A stretch of 17,790 bases of DNA, taken from positions 1 to 17,790 of the forward strand of contig JBLIIJ010000082.1 in NCBI GenBank assembly GCA_047635055.1. The letters are read 5' to 3'. A program made the translations under genes and the position numbers. Positions 6,677 to 14,501 of the stretch are shown piece by piece. The stretch comes from JAVJRN01 sp047635055 (GTDB taxonomy: Bacteria > Bacteroidota > Bacteroidia > Cytophagales > Cyclobacteriaceae). Below the pieces are notes generated by a model, which did no database searches, was not told where the DNA came from, and saw only the letters and a program-made list of their open reading frames with translations. Each line of letters begins with the position of its first letter. The first letter of the stretch is position 1.

Positions 6677-7061
6677 TTCTAGGAAAAAGCTCATCAGAAT
6701 AGTTGAAAAATACAGGAGAGTATATGAAGACTTTTGTGACTAACATTATGGTTATATCCCATCTTCTGAGTTTTATTTCCCAATGCTTGCATTGAATAGA
6801 AAGTAATTATCAGTCTTTATACCTCCTGGGCTTGCTCCGAGGTTCTTCATTGAGGTTCATTTTTTTCAAACACGCCATCTAGAATTTCTGTATTACATTA
6901 AAATAAAGTTCACAAATTTCGTTCAGCGAATAGCACTTTATTAAAGTCATTTTTTGTAAATCACATAAAATGTAAGCGGATTAAACAAGTCTCAAATAAA
7001 TTACAATTTCATTGGTCAAAATAACGTTTCAATAACCCGAAATAGGAGTTTTCACATCGAT
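6677..7061. other. Noncoding stretch upstream of the YwqK-repeat gene
   Basis: After the thiolase terminator there is no convincing gene for about 385 nt. A 23-codon frame at 6724-6795 has a good Shine-Dalgarno-like CAGGAGAG but nothing else in its favour. A degenerate palindrome lies at 6821-6843. The 150 nt before the YwqK gene are AT-rich and should hold its promoter, but no exact TAnnTTTG box was found. Confidence 0.6.
6821..6843. repeat. Degenerate REP-like palindrome
   Basis: ACCTC (6821-6825) and GAGGT (6839-6843) flank the core CTGGGCTTGCTCC, which can pair partly (G-T and G-C) after a two-base internal mismatch. The form resembles the ACCTC-GG-GCTTGC-CC-GAGGT type of palindromic intergenic repeat that I associate with Bacteroidota, with the inner pairs decayed. 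A single copy in the window cannot prove it. Confidence 0.3.
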
Positions 7062-8393
7062 ATGAACCAAAAATACATTTTCAAAAGGATTTATATAATT
7101 GCTTCTTTTACATTAGCATCATTTCTATGTCTTGGTCAAGGTAAGATTCTCACCTATCATGATTCGAATTTTACTAAGGTGAAAGAAGAGTATTTTGCTT
7201 ATAAAAAAGATACTGTTGAGGTTATTGAAGGCCCTTACAGAATGTTTGACTTGGAGGGGAATGTGATCGTTACTGGAGAATATTTGAAGGGTTTGCGACA
7301 AGGGGTATTTTATAATTTTTATGCAGATGGATCCAAGCAACGGGAAACAACTTACGAAACGGGACTTAGACAGGGACTTACCAAGGTTTTTGATAATGAT
7401 GGTTCTATTATTCAAGAAGCATTATTTGTAAATGATACATTATCAGGAGCGCTTAAACTATATGATGAAGAGGGTCATATAAAGGGTCAAACGGAATTTA
7501 AAAATGGAAAACCTGAAGGGCTGGTAAGATCTTTTTACACCAGTGGTATAGTTTCTGAGGAAACTAATTATACGTCTGGAAAGCCCAATGGGTTGACCAA
7601 AAAGTTTTATAAAAACGGTAAAATGAAATTAGAAGCCTATTACGTGAATGGACTTCTAGATGGAGATTACCGTACGTTTTACCCATCTGGGACATTAGAG
7701 ATGCAGATGAAAAATCTTCGAGGTAAAAAGTCGGGATTCGTGAAATGGTATCATGAAAATGGACAGTTAGGATCGGAAGGAATATACGAAAATGGATATT
7801 TGCAAGGTGACTTTGGAAGTTATTATGCTAATGGAGATATTAAATCGGACTACAGATATAAAAACGGTCGTAAAGTCGGGAAGAATACCGACTACTTTGA
7901 AAACGGAAAGATCAAAATATTAGCCGAATACACTAATGCAGGGCTCAACGTCAAGATTGAAGAATTTAATGAAAGAGGTAAACTCATTTCGTACAAGAGC
8001 ATTGTGAATGAATTGCCAGATGGAGATTGGAAGTTTTATGATGAGAAAGGAAAGCCAAAGCTTTTTGAAACCTATGAAGCTGGTAAGCTGTCGGGTATTC
8101 GAGAACTTTATGAAAATGGGAAGTTGGTGGCCGAAGAACATTATGAATTTGGTATGCAGCAAGGTGTCTCCAAGAAATATTATGCAAATGGCAAACTTCA
8201 AGAAGAATCTAATTGGAAAATTGGTCGACTTCAAGGTGCTTTTATAATGTATTATGAAAATGGTCAGGTCGAGTATCAAGGTAGCTACATTAGGAATAAA
8301 CGAAATGGAATCTGGACATATTTCGATAAAAATGGAGATCTAAAAGAATCAATTACTTATCAACGGGGTAAAGTGGTCCCTGAAACAGACTAA
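7062..8393 (+). CDS. Secreted YwqK/MORN_2 repeat protein, 16 tandem repeats
   Basis: A 443-residue protein with an N-terminal signal peptide (basic K2-R9, hydrophobic 10-24, likely cleaved near the Q/G at 26-27). Residues 57-439 are 16 tandem repeats of 24 residues (one of 23), consensus G-x-x-x-x-Y-Y-x-N-G-x-L-x-x-E-x-x-Y-x-x-G. These MORN_2/YwqK repeats are predicted to form a regular stack of beta-hairpins. Databases often label such proteins YwqK-family antitoxins, but there is no toxin gene beside it and the signal peptide argues for a periplasmic or surface role. The start at 7062 has TAGGAG 13 nt upstream, a long spacing. The first 56 residues are not repeat. The small ORF at 8430 follows after 36 nt. 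The molecular function is unknown. Confidence 0.85.
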   Translation: MNQKYIFKRIYIIASFTLASFLCLGQGKILTYHDSNFTKVKEEYFAYKKDTVEVIEGPYRMFDLEGNVIVTGEYLKGLRQGVFYNFYADGSKQRETTYETGLRQGLTKVFDNDGSIIQEALFVNDTLSGALKLYDEEGHIKGQTEFKNGKPEGLVRSFYTSGIVSEETNYTSGKPNGLTKKFYKNGKMKLEAYYVNGLLDGDYRTFYPSGTLEMQMKNLRGKKSGFVKWYHENGQLGSEGIYENGYLQGDFGSYYANGDIKSDYRYKNGRKVGKNTDYFENGKIKILAEYTNAGLNVKIEEFNERGKLISYKSIVNELPDGDWKFYDEKGKPKLFETYEAGKLSGIRELYENGKLVAEEHYEFGMQQGVSKKYYANGKLQEESNWKIGRLQGAFIMYYENGQVEYQGSYIRNKRNGIWTYFDKNGDLKESITYQRGKVVPETD

Positions 8394-8429
8394 TTGAGAG
8401 TTTGGCAAAGTATTTGATTAAAGGCTATT

Positions 8430-8639
8430 ATGTCTTTAACAAAGGGAATATCAATTCAAAATAGTGTGGTTTTTGCGATATTTAGTATTGTATTAATTGG
8501 CATGCTAATGCTTGCGAAATGTAACTCTCAAGCGAATAAGACCAGAAAATTAATATCGGCTGACTCCACTTTTATATTAGAAAGTGGAAGAGGAGTAGCC
8601 ATTCAACCAATGGCGAAAACGCCGCAGAAAGAGGACTAA
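8430..8639 (+). CDS. Small single-span membrane protein, hypothetical
   Basis: A 69-residue ORF with one hydrophobic segment (about 12-29), then a cysteine in L-A-K-C-N-S, which is not a proper lipobox because of the lysine before Cys. A polar tail of 40 residues follows. It lies 36 nt after the YwqK-repeat gene on the same strand and 100 nt before purC, so it could be the last gene of the YwqK transcript. No homologue is recognised. Its support is the ATG start, the coherent topology and the position; it could still be a chance ORF. Confidence 0.45.
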   Translation: MSLTKGISIQNSVVFAIFSIVLIGMLMLAKCNSQANKTRKLISADSTFILESGRGVAIQPMAKTPQKED

Positions 8640-8726
8640 ACCTAGCTATTCTAGACTACCATTTTATTATTCTATAATTGGTCATTTTTTATTCATTTTC
8701 TGAAATGTACCTTTAACCATTCTGGT

Positions 8727-8734
8727 TATCTTTG
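8727..8734 (+). promoter_or_regulatory. Candidate -7 box directly before purC
   Basis: TATCTTTG matches TAnnTTTG perfectly and ends 5 nt before the purC ATG. At 19-nt spacing the upstream triplet is ATG rather than TTG. A start site in the usual place would fall at or beside the ATG, implying a leaderless purC mRNA. Confidence 0.45.
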
Positions 8735-8739
8735 GCGCC

Positions 8740-9699
8740 ATGTCCAAAGGGATTAAAAAAACAGATTTTATTTTTGATGAGCTTACCTCCAAATATGTGG
8801 GTAAGGTTCGAGACGTATATTCATTCAATGATACGTTAGTAATGATCGCAACAGATCGCATTTCTGCTTTCGATGTAGTCCTTCCATATCCAATTCCCCA
8901 CAAAGGACAAGTACTCAATCAAATTGCAGCGAAGTTTCTTGATATGACTTCTGATATTGTACCTAATTGGGTTCTGGATGTGCCAGATCCAAACGTAACA
9001 ATAGGAAAGCGATGTGATCCATATAAAGTTGAAATGGTGATTAGAGGCTACTTGGCAGGTCACGCCTGGAGAGAGTACAAGGCTGGGAAGCGAATGATTT
9101 GTGGTGTGGCTTTACCAGAAGGTTTATGTGAAAATGATCGACTACCAGAGCCAATAATAACGCCTACAACCAAAGCTGATCAAGGTCATGATGAGGATAT
9201 AGCGAGGGAAGAAATACTAAGATCTGGTCTGGTTTCGGAAAACGAATATGTTCAATTAGAAGACTTTACTCGCAAGTTATTTCAACGAGGTACTGAGATC
9301 GCGGCATCACGTGGATTAATACTGGTTGATACAAAGTATGAATTTGGAAATTTTGAAGGTCAAGTTACTTTAATTGATGAAGTTCATACTCCGGATTCGT
9401 CAAGGTATTTTTATCAAGAAGGATACGAAGAAAGACAGAGAGATAAGGAGCCGCAACGGCAACTGTCAAAAGAGTTTGTGCGACAATGGCTAATTGCAAA
9501 TGGATTTCAGGGGCTAGAGGGACAGTCTATTCCTGCAATGACAAAGGAATTTATTGAGATGGTTTCTAAAAGATATATTGAACTATATGAAAGCATAACA
9601 GGTGATAAATTTATCCTTGACACCAAGCCTGATAAAGAAGAACGAATTAAAATAAACATAGAAAACTATTTAGAGCGCCAGCTTGCTGGCAATAAATAA
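8740..9699 (+). CDS. purC: Phosphoribosylaminoimidazole-succinocarboxamide synthase (SAICAR synthetase)
   Basis: A 319-residue enzyme of de novo purine synthesis that joins CAIR and aspartate with ATP to form SAICAR in the cytoplasm. The nucleotide-binding G-K-V-R-D-V-Y is at 21-27 and the E-P-I-I-T-P-T-T-K-A segment starts at 137 and runs on to H150-D-E-D-I. The second family signature L-V-D-T-K-Y-E-F-G is at 195-203 and I-D-E-V-H-T-P-D-S-S-R at 212-222. The length fits the longer PurC form (about 300 residues). It is the first gene of a compact unit: the STAS gene follows after 16 nt, then rnz and the transporter. No other purine gene is nearby and no PurR-like operator was seen. Confidence 0.97.
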   Translation: MSKGIKKTDFIFDELTSKYVGKVRDVYSFNDTLVMIATDRISAFDVVLPYPIPHKGQVLNQIAAKFLDMTSDIVPNWVLDVPDPNVTIGKRCDPYKVEMVIRGYLAGHAWREYKAGKRMICGVALPEGLCENDRLPEPIITPTTKADQGHDEDIAREEILRSGLVSENEYVQLEDFTRKLFQRGTEIAASRGLILVDTKYEFGNFEGQVTLIDEVHTPDSSRYFYQEGYEERQRDKEPQRQLSKEFVRQWLIANGFQGLEGQSIPAMTKEFIEMVSKRYIELYESITGDKFILDTKPDKEERIKINIENYLERQLAGNK

Positions 9700-9715
9700 A
9701 TAAACATTAAGTAAT

Positions 9716-10099
9716 ATGAAATTTTCGATAGATAGACAAGACCAATACACGATAATAGCATTTGATGAAGAAAAGCTTGATAGCACTGTCTCTCCTGAAG
9801 TAAAATCAGAGTTCGTTACCCTTCAAGCAGAAGGTGTACAAAACCTGATTGTGGATTTAGGCACAGTTAAATATTCTGATTCATCGGGGTTAAGTGCGCT
9901 ATTGGTTGGAAATAGATTGTTTGCGGAAAAAGGCTCATTCGTTCTCTGTAAAATCAATGATCACGTAATGAAACTTATCAATATTTCACAATTGAATAAA
10001 GTAATGGATATTCTACCAACAGTGGAGGAATCTATCGATACTGTCTACATGAATGCTCTTCAAAGAGGATTAGAAGAACAAGGTGGAGAGAACGCCTAA
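9716..10099 (+). CDS. STAS-domain protein (anti-sigma factor antagonist-like)
   Basis: A 127-residue single-domain STAS protein. The motif Y-S-D-S-S-G-L-S-A-L-L at 53-63 contains D55 and S57; the latter aligns with the serine that partner kinases phosphorylate in SpoIIAA/RsbV proteins. It probably works as a phospho-switch in a partner-switching circuit, but no anti-sigma kinase or PP2C phosphatase gene is in the window, so its partner is unknown. It lies between purC (16-nt gap) and rnz (3-nt gap). Its TAA stop is in the same reading frame as the rnz TTG start. The C-terminal tail after about 115 is short and charged. Confidence 0.9.
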   Translation: MKFSIDRQDQYTIIAFDEEKLDSTVSPEVKSEFVTLQAEGVQNLIVDLGTVKYSDSSGLSALLVGNRLFAEKGSFVLCKINDHVMKLINISQLNKVMDILPTVEESIDTVYMNALQRGLEEQGGENA

Positions 10100-10102
10100 T
10101 CT

Positions 10103-11020
10103 TTGGCTTTAGAACTACAAATATTAGGGTCGAATTCTGCGGCTTTTGCCCACAGTAGGCATCACACCTCTCAACTTCTCCGCATTCAGGAAAAATATTT
10201 TTTGATTGACTGTGGAGAAGGTACCCAAATGCTTATCAAAAAGCATAAAATCAAGCTATCAAGGATTAACACCATTTTAATATCCCATCTTCATGGAGAT
10301 CATTATTATGGTTTAATTGGTTTGTTATCCACGCTTCATTTGTATGGGCGAAAAACGGAATTAAAAGTTTATGGTCCTCCAGGTCTTAAAGAGATTATAT
10401 CGCTCCAATTAAAATATTCCGGAACGAGATTGACTTATGATATAGATTTCCATGAGTGGGTTCCTGAAGTATCCTCAGTGATTTATGAAGACGATAAAAT
10501 GACCATAACGACTATTCCCTTAGATCATAGGGTGGCATGTTCTGGATATTTATTTAGGGAAAAACCAAAGTCTCGAAGAATAAATAGAGATGCAATCATT
10601 GGAGATTTGACACCCGTCCAAGTTAATCAACTCAAAAGAGGAGAGGATGTAATAGATGAAGATGGTCATTTAATTTATGAAGCGAAGTTTGTGACTTTAC
10701 CACCGTATAGGCCATTTAGTTATGCTTTTTGTTCAGATACAAGATTTAAAGTGGATCTGATCGAGACTTTAAAAGACGTAGATTTGGTTTATCATGAGTC
10801 CACATTTATGCATGACATGTTGGATCGTGCTCAGAAAACGTATCATACTACTGCAAGACAAGCTGCTGAGTTAGCGAGAGAGGCCAATGTTGGTAAGTTA
10901 ATTTTAGGTCATTTTTCTACTCGTTATAGAGATCTTAGTCCATTATTGACGGAAGCAAAAGCGTATTTCCCGAATGCTGAGTTAGCCATTGAAGGGCAAA
11001 AATTTGTGGTAAGTGAGTAG
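10103..11020 (+). CDS. rnz: Ribonuclease Z (tRNA 3'-end endonuclease)
   Basis: A 305-residue metallo-beta-lactamase-fold nuclease that cuts tRNA precursors after the discriminator base. This fits the tRNAs in the window, which lack encoded CCA. Metal ligands are visible: H62-x-H64-x-D66-H67 in S-H-L-H-G-D-H-Y-Y-G, H142, D212, and H270 in G-H-F-S-T-R-Y. The conserved H248 in the T-Y-H-T-T segment is also present. The start is TTG at 10103: the N-terminal strand A-L-E-L-Q-I-L-G-S-N-S-A is intact from there, while the in-frame TAA of the STAS gene at 10097-10099 blocks anything earlier. The stop lies inside the start region of the transporter gene (8-nt overlap). Confidence 0.96.
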   Translation: MALELQILGSNSAAFAHSRHHTSQLLRIQEKYFLIDCGEGTQMLIKKHKIKLSRINTILISHLHGDHYYGLIGLLSTLHLYGRKTELKVYGPPGLKEIISLQLKYSGTRLTYDIDFHEWVPEVSSVIYEDDKMTITTIPLDHRVACSGYLFREKPKSRRINRDAIIGDLTPVQVNQLKRGEDVIDEDGHLIYEAKFVTLPPYRPFSYAFCSDTRFKVDLIETLKDVDLVYHESTFMHDMLDRAQKTYHTTARQAAELAREANVGKLILGHFSTRYRDLSPLLTEAKAYFPNAELAIEGQKFVVSE

Positions 11021-11792
11021 CAGCAAGAAACAGCAACTGTTTATGGTTTTGGGCGGAATTTTTCTCACCAATGCCATTCTAGCTGAAATGATAGGGGTTA
11101 AAATTTTTTCAGCGGAGAAAACGCTGGGTTTAAATCCGGCGAATATTCCTTTGTTGGATGGTTTTGTGCTTGATTTTAACCTTACCGCTGGAGCTGTTAT
11201 TTGGCCAATAGTATTTTTGACAACAGATATTATCAATGAATACTTTGGTAAAAAGGGCGTTCGTAAAATCAGCTTCCTTGCTGCCGGATGTATTGCTTAT
11301 AGCTTTTTAGTAATTTCCCTGGTCACAGGATTGGCACCAGCTGATTTTTGGTTAGACGTAAATGGAAAAGATCCAAACGGCAATGCTTTTAATATCAATT
11401 ATGCTTTTAGCACCATTTTTAGACAAGGATTGGGCATTATTGTTGGCTCTTTGGTTGCCTTTTTATTGGGACAGTTACTCGATGTTTATATTTTTCAAAA
11501 ATTAAGAAAGTGGACAGGCTCTAAGATGATTTGGCTTAGAGCAACAGGATCCACCTTAGTCTCTCAGCTCATCGATTCGTTTGTTGTACTATTTATTGCC
11601 TTTTATTTGTTAGCACCAGAAGGAGGTAAGTGGAGTATGTCTCAATTGATGTCCGTAGGGATGATCAATTATATCTACAAATTTGCTGTGGCTATCGCGA
11701 TGACGCCTTTGATTTATTTAGCTCATTATTTGATCGACAATTATTTGGGTAAAACATTGTCCGATGAAATGACAAATGAAGCCTCTTTATAG
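11013..11792 (+). CDS. yhhQ: Queuosine precursor transporter (YhhQ/DUF165 family)
   Basis: A 259-residue inner-membrane protein with about six hydrophobic segments. The family signature W-P-I-V-F-L-T-T-D-I-I-N-E-Y-F-G-K-K is present at about 68-85. E. coli YhhQ imports queuosine precursors (preQ0/preQ1) for tRNA modification, and that is the likely role here. The GTG at 11013 overlaps the rnz stop by 8 nt; an internal ATG at 11043 is an alternative start that would trim ten polar residues. It closes the purC-STAS-rnz unit, so a tRNA-processing and a tRNA-modification gene are adjacent. No queuosine-synthesis gene or preQ1 riboswitch was seen. Confidence 0.92.
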   Translation: MSSSKKQQLFMVLGGIFLTNAILAEMIGVKIFSAEKTLGLNPANIPLLDGFVLDFNLTAGAVIWPIVFLTTDIINEYFGKKGVRKISFLAAGCIAYSFLVISLVTGLAPADFWLDVNGKDPNGNAFNINYAFSTIFRQGLGIIVGSLVAFLLGQLLDVYIFQKLRKWTGSKMIWLRATGSTLVSQLIDSFVVLFIAFYLLAPEGGKWSMSQLMSVGMINYIYKFAVAIAMTPLIYLAHYLIDNYLGKTLSDEMTNEASL

Positions 11793-11806
11793 TATAAAGG
11801 CTTCAT
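11776..11806. terminator. Hairpin between convergent genes (possible shared terminator)
   Basis: ATGAAGCC (11776-11783) pairs with GGCTTCAT (11799-11806), with inner TTTATA/TATAAA complementarity. The hairpin includes the yhhQ stop codon and sits just before the end of the convergent ABC ATPase gene. No clear T-tract follows on either strand, so terminator function is only likely from position. Confidence 0.45.
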
Positions 11807-11812
11807 CGGCGT

Positions 11813-12475
11813 TTATCGTTTCAAACCACCATCTTCAAGTTCAATTAACCTAGAACCGTACTCGGCAAATTTCTCGTTGTGAGTGACTTGTATGATGGTC
11901 ATTCCGTCATCATTGAATTGTTTCAATAATTTCATTACTTCCTCGCCTTGTGAACTGTGTAAGTTTCCTGTTGGCTCGTCTGCTAATAAAAGCTTAGGCT
12001 TACCAATGATCGCTCTTGCAACACCAACAATTTGTTGTTGTCCACCCGATAGTTGTTCAGGGAACAAATCTTTTTTAGCTACCATGTTGAACTTATCGAG
12101 CATTTCAGCTACCATGCTCGCGCGTTCTTTTCTTTTTACACCTCTGTACAATAAAGGAGTTTCTATGTTTTCATAAACATTGAGCTCATCAATTAAGTGA
12201 TAAGCCTGAAAAATGAAACCAATATGTTCTTTATGAATCTGTGACGTTTTACGTTCGTTGAAGCGATGTACAGGTTCATCTTGGAAAAAATATTCTCCTT
12301 GACTTGGTTTGTCTAACATACCAATGATGTTCATCAGGGTAGATTTCCCAGAGCCACTAGGCCCCATAATACTCACAAACTCTCCTTGCTTTATTTCAAG
12401 ATCGATACTCTTAAGAATGAAGGTTCGTTGGTATCTAGACTCAATAAATTTATCGACGTTTTGAAGTTTGATCAT
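11813..12475 (-). CDS. ABC transporter ATP-binding protein, MacB/LolD type
   Basis: A 220-residue cytoplasmic ABC ATPase. Walker A G-P-S-G-S-G-K-S-T is at 38-46, the Q-loop glutamine at Q90, the signature L-S-G-G-Q-Q-Q at 142-148, Walker B L-L-L-A-D-E at 162-167 and the switch histidine at H199. The L-S-G-G-Q-Q-Q signature and overall length are those of the MacB/LolD family, whose ATPases power export of lipoproteins, drugs or peptides without translocating them through the membrane themselves. The matching FtsX-like permease and adaptor genes are absent: the downstream side is convergent yhhQ and the upstream neighbour is an unrelated hydrolase. The substrate therefore cannot be assigned. 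A 24-bp palindrome lies 108 nt upstream of the start and may regulate it. Confidence 0.93.
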   Translation of the reverse strand: MIKLQNVDKFIESRYQRTFILKSIDLEIKQGEFVSIMGPSGSGKSTLMNIIGMLDKPSQGEYFFQDEPVHRFNERKTSQIHKEHIGFIFQAYHLIDELNVYENIETPLLYRGVKRKERASMVAEMLDKFNMVAKKDLFPEQLSGGQQQIVGVARAIIGKPKLLLADEPTGNLHSSQGEEVMKLLKQFNDDGMTIIQVTHNEKFAEYGSRLIELEDGGLKR

Positions 12476-12582
12476 TTCATTAGTTTTTTGACTTTCAGCA
12501 AATAGAATACCAGAGATACAACTGATTGATTTTGAATGCTTTCACATCGAAGTTAATGGCATTTGTTTGCAAAAAGGAACAT

Positions 12583-12606
12583 ATTTTGTTCATTAATGAA
12601 CAAAAT
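12583..12606. promoter_or_regulatory. Perfect 24-bp palindrome, candidate operator
   Basis: The half ATTTTGTTCATT is followed directly by AATGAACAAAAT. Adjacent sequence repeats the same core: GAACA at 12577-12581 forms a second inverted pair with TGTTC at 12587-12591, and AAATTTGTT follows at 12603-12611. It lies between the stop of the hydrolase gene and the start of the ABC ATPase gene, both minus strand. That suits a repressor site for the ATPase gene, or an RNA hairpin ending the upstream operon, although no T-tract follows. Confidence 0.5.
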
Positions 12607-12609
12607 TTG

Positions 12610-13260
12610 TTAATCGTTTAAAATTTCAGGAATCAAACTCTCCTTAACTTCATGGACACCTTCAAACCACACGGTTTTTGGCTTTAGACCAAATAATAAT
12701 TCTGTTTGCTTAATCAGTTCAACATCCATACCCTCTTTAAAAAATGGGTCTTTAGTGCCACTATAATAAACAATGTCATTCCTTTCTTGAAAACTAAAAT
12801 CTTCTGCGACTAATTCTGGAGGGATAGAACCTGCCCAAAGGATCAATTTATAAAATGGCAACTTTAGGTGTGCAGCTATACGGCACATCGTTGATACACC
12901 TTGCGAAAATCCGAAATAAACAAGCTTTTTGTTTTTTAGATGATGTTGGAGATCGAGGTTATGAACGATAGCGCTTAAGTAGTGCTTTTGATTTTCGATA
13001 TCAGTGAGACGATCTTCTTTTGTCATCCAACTAGCGCCAACTCGGCCTGTAAATCCTTTTTGGTAAAACTTAGACAACCCTTGAGGGGAAATGATAAAAT
13101 GCGCTTGACTATCTAAATCTGCGAACTTATTAATAAAAAACTGAGACAACTGTGCGTACCCATGGAATACGACCCAGATATATTGGGTATTAGCCGTGAG
13201 CTCATTTAACGTATATAACGGAGCATCATACTGAAAGCTGATATCTTGTTTTTTGCTCAC
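12610..13260 (-). CDS. Alpha/beta hydrolase, phospholipase/carboxylesterase-like
   Basis: A 216-residue alpha/beta hydrolase without a signal peptide, so cytoplasmic. The nucleophile elbow G-F-S-Q-G-V puts the serine at S119. The likely acid is D171 in G-T-K-D-P-F and the histidine H203 in G-V-H-E-V. The H-G-Y segment at 33-35 may contribute to the oxyanion hole. The layout fits the phospholipase/carboxylesterase (acyl-protein thioesterase) group, but the substrate is not evident. It starts at GTG 13260 with a 4-nt GTGA overlap with the end of the DUF819 gene, so the two are translationally coupled. It is the last gene of the three-gene minus-strand operon. Confidence 0.87.
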   Translation of the reverse strand: MSKKQDISFQYDAPLYTLNELTANTQYIWVVFHGYAQLSQFFINKFADLDSQAHFIISPQGLSKFYQKGFTGRVGASWMTKEDRLTDIENQKHYLSAIVHNLDLQHHLKNKKLVYFGFSQGVSTMCRIAAHLKLPFYKLILWAGSIPPELVAEDFSFQERNDIVYYSGTKDPFFKEGMDVELIKQTELLFGLKPKTVWFEGVHEVKESLIPEILND

Positions 13261-14489
13261 GGGCTAACTGCTTGCATCATCAAACCACATAAATAAGCTC
13301 CGTAAGTACCCAATACATACCCAAAGACTGCCAGTAAAACACCCACTGGCGCAAGAGAAGGGTGGAAAGATGCGGCAATAATAGGCGCGGAAGCCGCACC
13401 ACCAACATTTGCAGTACTCCCAACAGCTATGAAGAAGTAAGGCGCTTTGATAATCTTGGCAACAATAAATAGCAAAATTATGTGAATGGAAATCCAGGTA
13501 AAACCTAAGAGAAACAATCCTGGGTTTTCAAAAATAGAAAGCAAATTCATATTCATACCAATGGTTGCTATCAATACATAAAGTAAGGCACTACCTACGC
13601 GCGAAGCTCCTGCGCCTTCCAATTTTTTCACTTTTGTGAATGATAATATAACACCCAACATCGAGGCAATGATGACTAACCAGAAGAACCCAGATGTTAG
13701 GCTGTATTGGGCTAATTTTGGATAGTTTACTAATAGGTAGGGAGCTATCAAATCGCTTAGAAAATGAGCCAATCCAGTACAGCCAAAGGCAACCATAAGA
13801 ATTTTCATTAAATCAGGAAGGGTAGGTATCTTTTTAATGCTATCCTGAAAATCGGACATTTTCTTTTTCAAGTCCTCAATTGCGCTATTGTCAGCCTTGA
13901 ATTTTTTGTCAATAATATGCGATACCCCTACACCAACTAGTAGGACGCCTAGCCAAAGATTGCCAACAATAATATCTACTGTTACCATATTGGAGAAGAG
14001 TTCTCCATTGACGTTAAACACTTCTTTCATGGCCGCTTGATTAGCGCCCCCTCCGATCCATGATCCAGCAATGGTGGTCATTCCACGCCATATTTCATTG
14101 GGCGCTGCGGCTGTTACTAAAGCTGGATTGATGAACGATAAAATTAAAATAGCGATAGGCCCACCAATCATAATTCCTACCGTTCCGGTTAAAAACATGA
14201 TTAATGCTTTTGGGCCAAGCTTGAAAATTTCTTTTAAATCCACACTAATAGTGAGGAGAACCAAACTAGCGGGTAGTAAATAACGAGAAGCCACAAAATA
14301 GAGCTTGGATTTGGCCGGATCAAACAAACCTAGTGTTGCAGGAATAGATGGGATAAAGTAGCAAAGCAACAGCGCTGGCACTACCCCATAAAATTTCTTC
14401 CAAATCGGGTGCTGACTATTGGAAGTAGTAAAAACCAGACCTAATATAACAAGGAGAATTCCGAAGATGACGGCATCATTGGTAATCAT
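13257..14489 (-). CDS. DUF819 family integral membrane protein
   Basis: A 410-residue protein with about ten to eleven hydrophobic segments across its whole length and one charged cytoplasmic-type stretch near 190-225. Two glycine-rich motifs stand out in repeated halves: G-S-W-I-G-G-G-A-N-Q-A-A (from about 142) and G-S-T-A-N-V-G-G-A-A-S-A (from about 356). These look like equivalent sites of an inverted-repeat transporter fold. The family (YjcL-like) is probably a transporter or symporter, but its substrate is not established. The start is 12 nt after the stop of the NudL-type gene, and its stop overlaps the hydrolase start. Confidence 0.9.
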   Translation of the reverse strand: MITNDAVIFGILLVILGLVFTTSNSQHPIWKKFYGVVPALLLCYFIPSIPATLGLFDPAKSKLYFVASRYLLPASLVLLTISVDLKEIFKLGPKALIMFLTGTVGIMIGGPIAILILSFINPALVTAAAPNEIWRGMTTIAGSWIGGGANQAAMKEVFNVNGELFSNMVTVDIIVGNLWLGVLLVGVGVSHIIDKKFKADNSAIEDLKKKMSDFQDSIKKIPTLPDLMKILMVAFGCTGLAHFLSDLIAPYLLVNYPKLAQYSLTSGFFWLVIIASMLGVILSFTKVKKLEGAGASRVGSALLYVLIATIGMNMNLLSIFENPGLFLLGFTWISIHIILLFIVAKIIKAPYFFIAVGSTANVGGAASAPIIAASFHPSLAPVGVLLAVFGYVLGTYGAYLCGLMMQAVSP

Positions 14490-14501
14490 TATGGGATTGT
14501 T

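Noticed and set aside
6724..6795. 23-codon hydrophobic frame with a good Shine-Dalgarno-like sequence
   Set aside because: Bacteroidota rarely rely on such sites, the peptide has no recognisable features, and a single short frame is weak evidence.
7062..8393. Reading the YwqK-repeat gene as the antitoxin of a toxin-antitoxin pair
   Set aside because: No toxin-like gene is adjacent and the protein has a signal peptide, so the family label alone does not support it.
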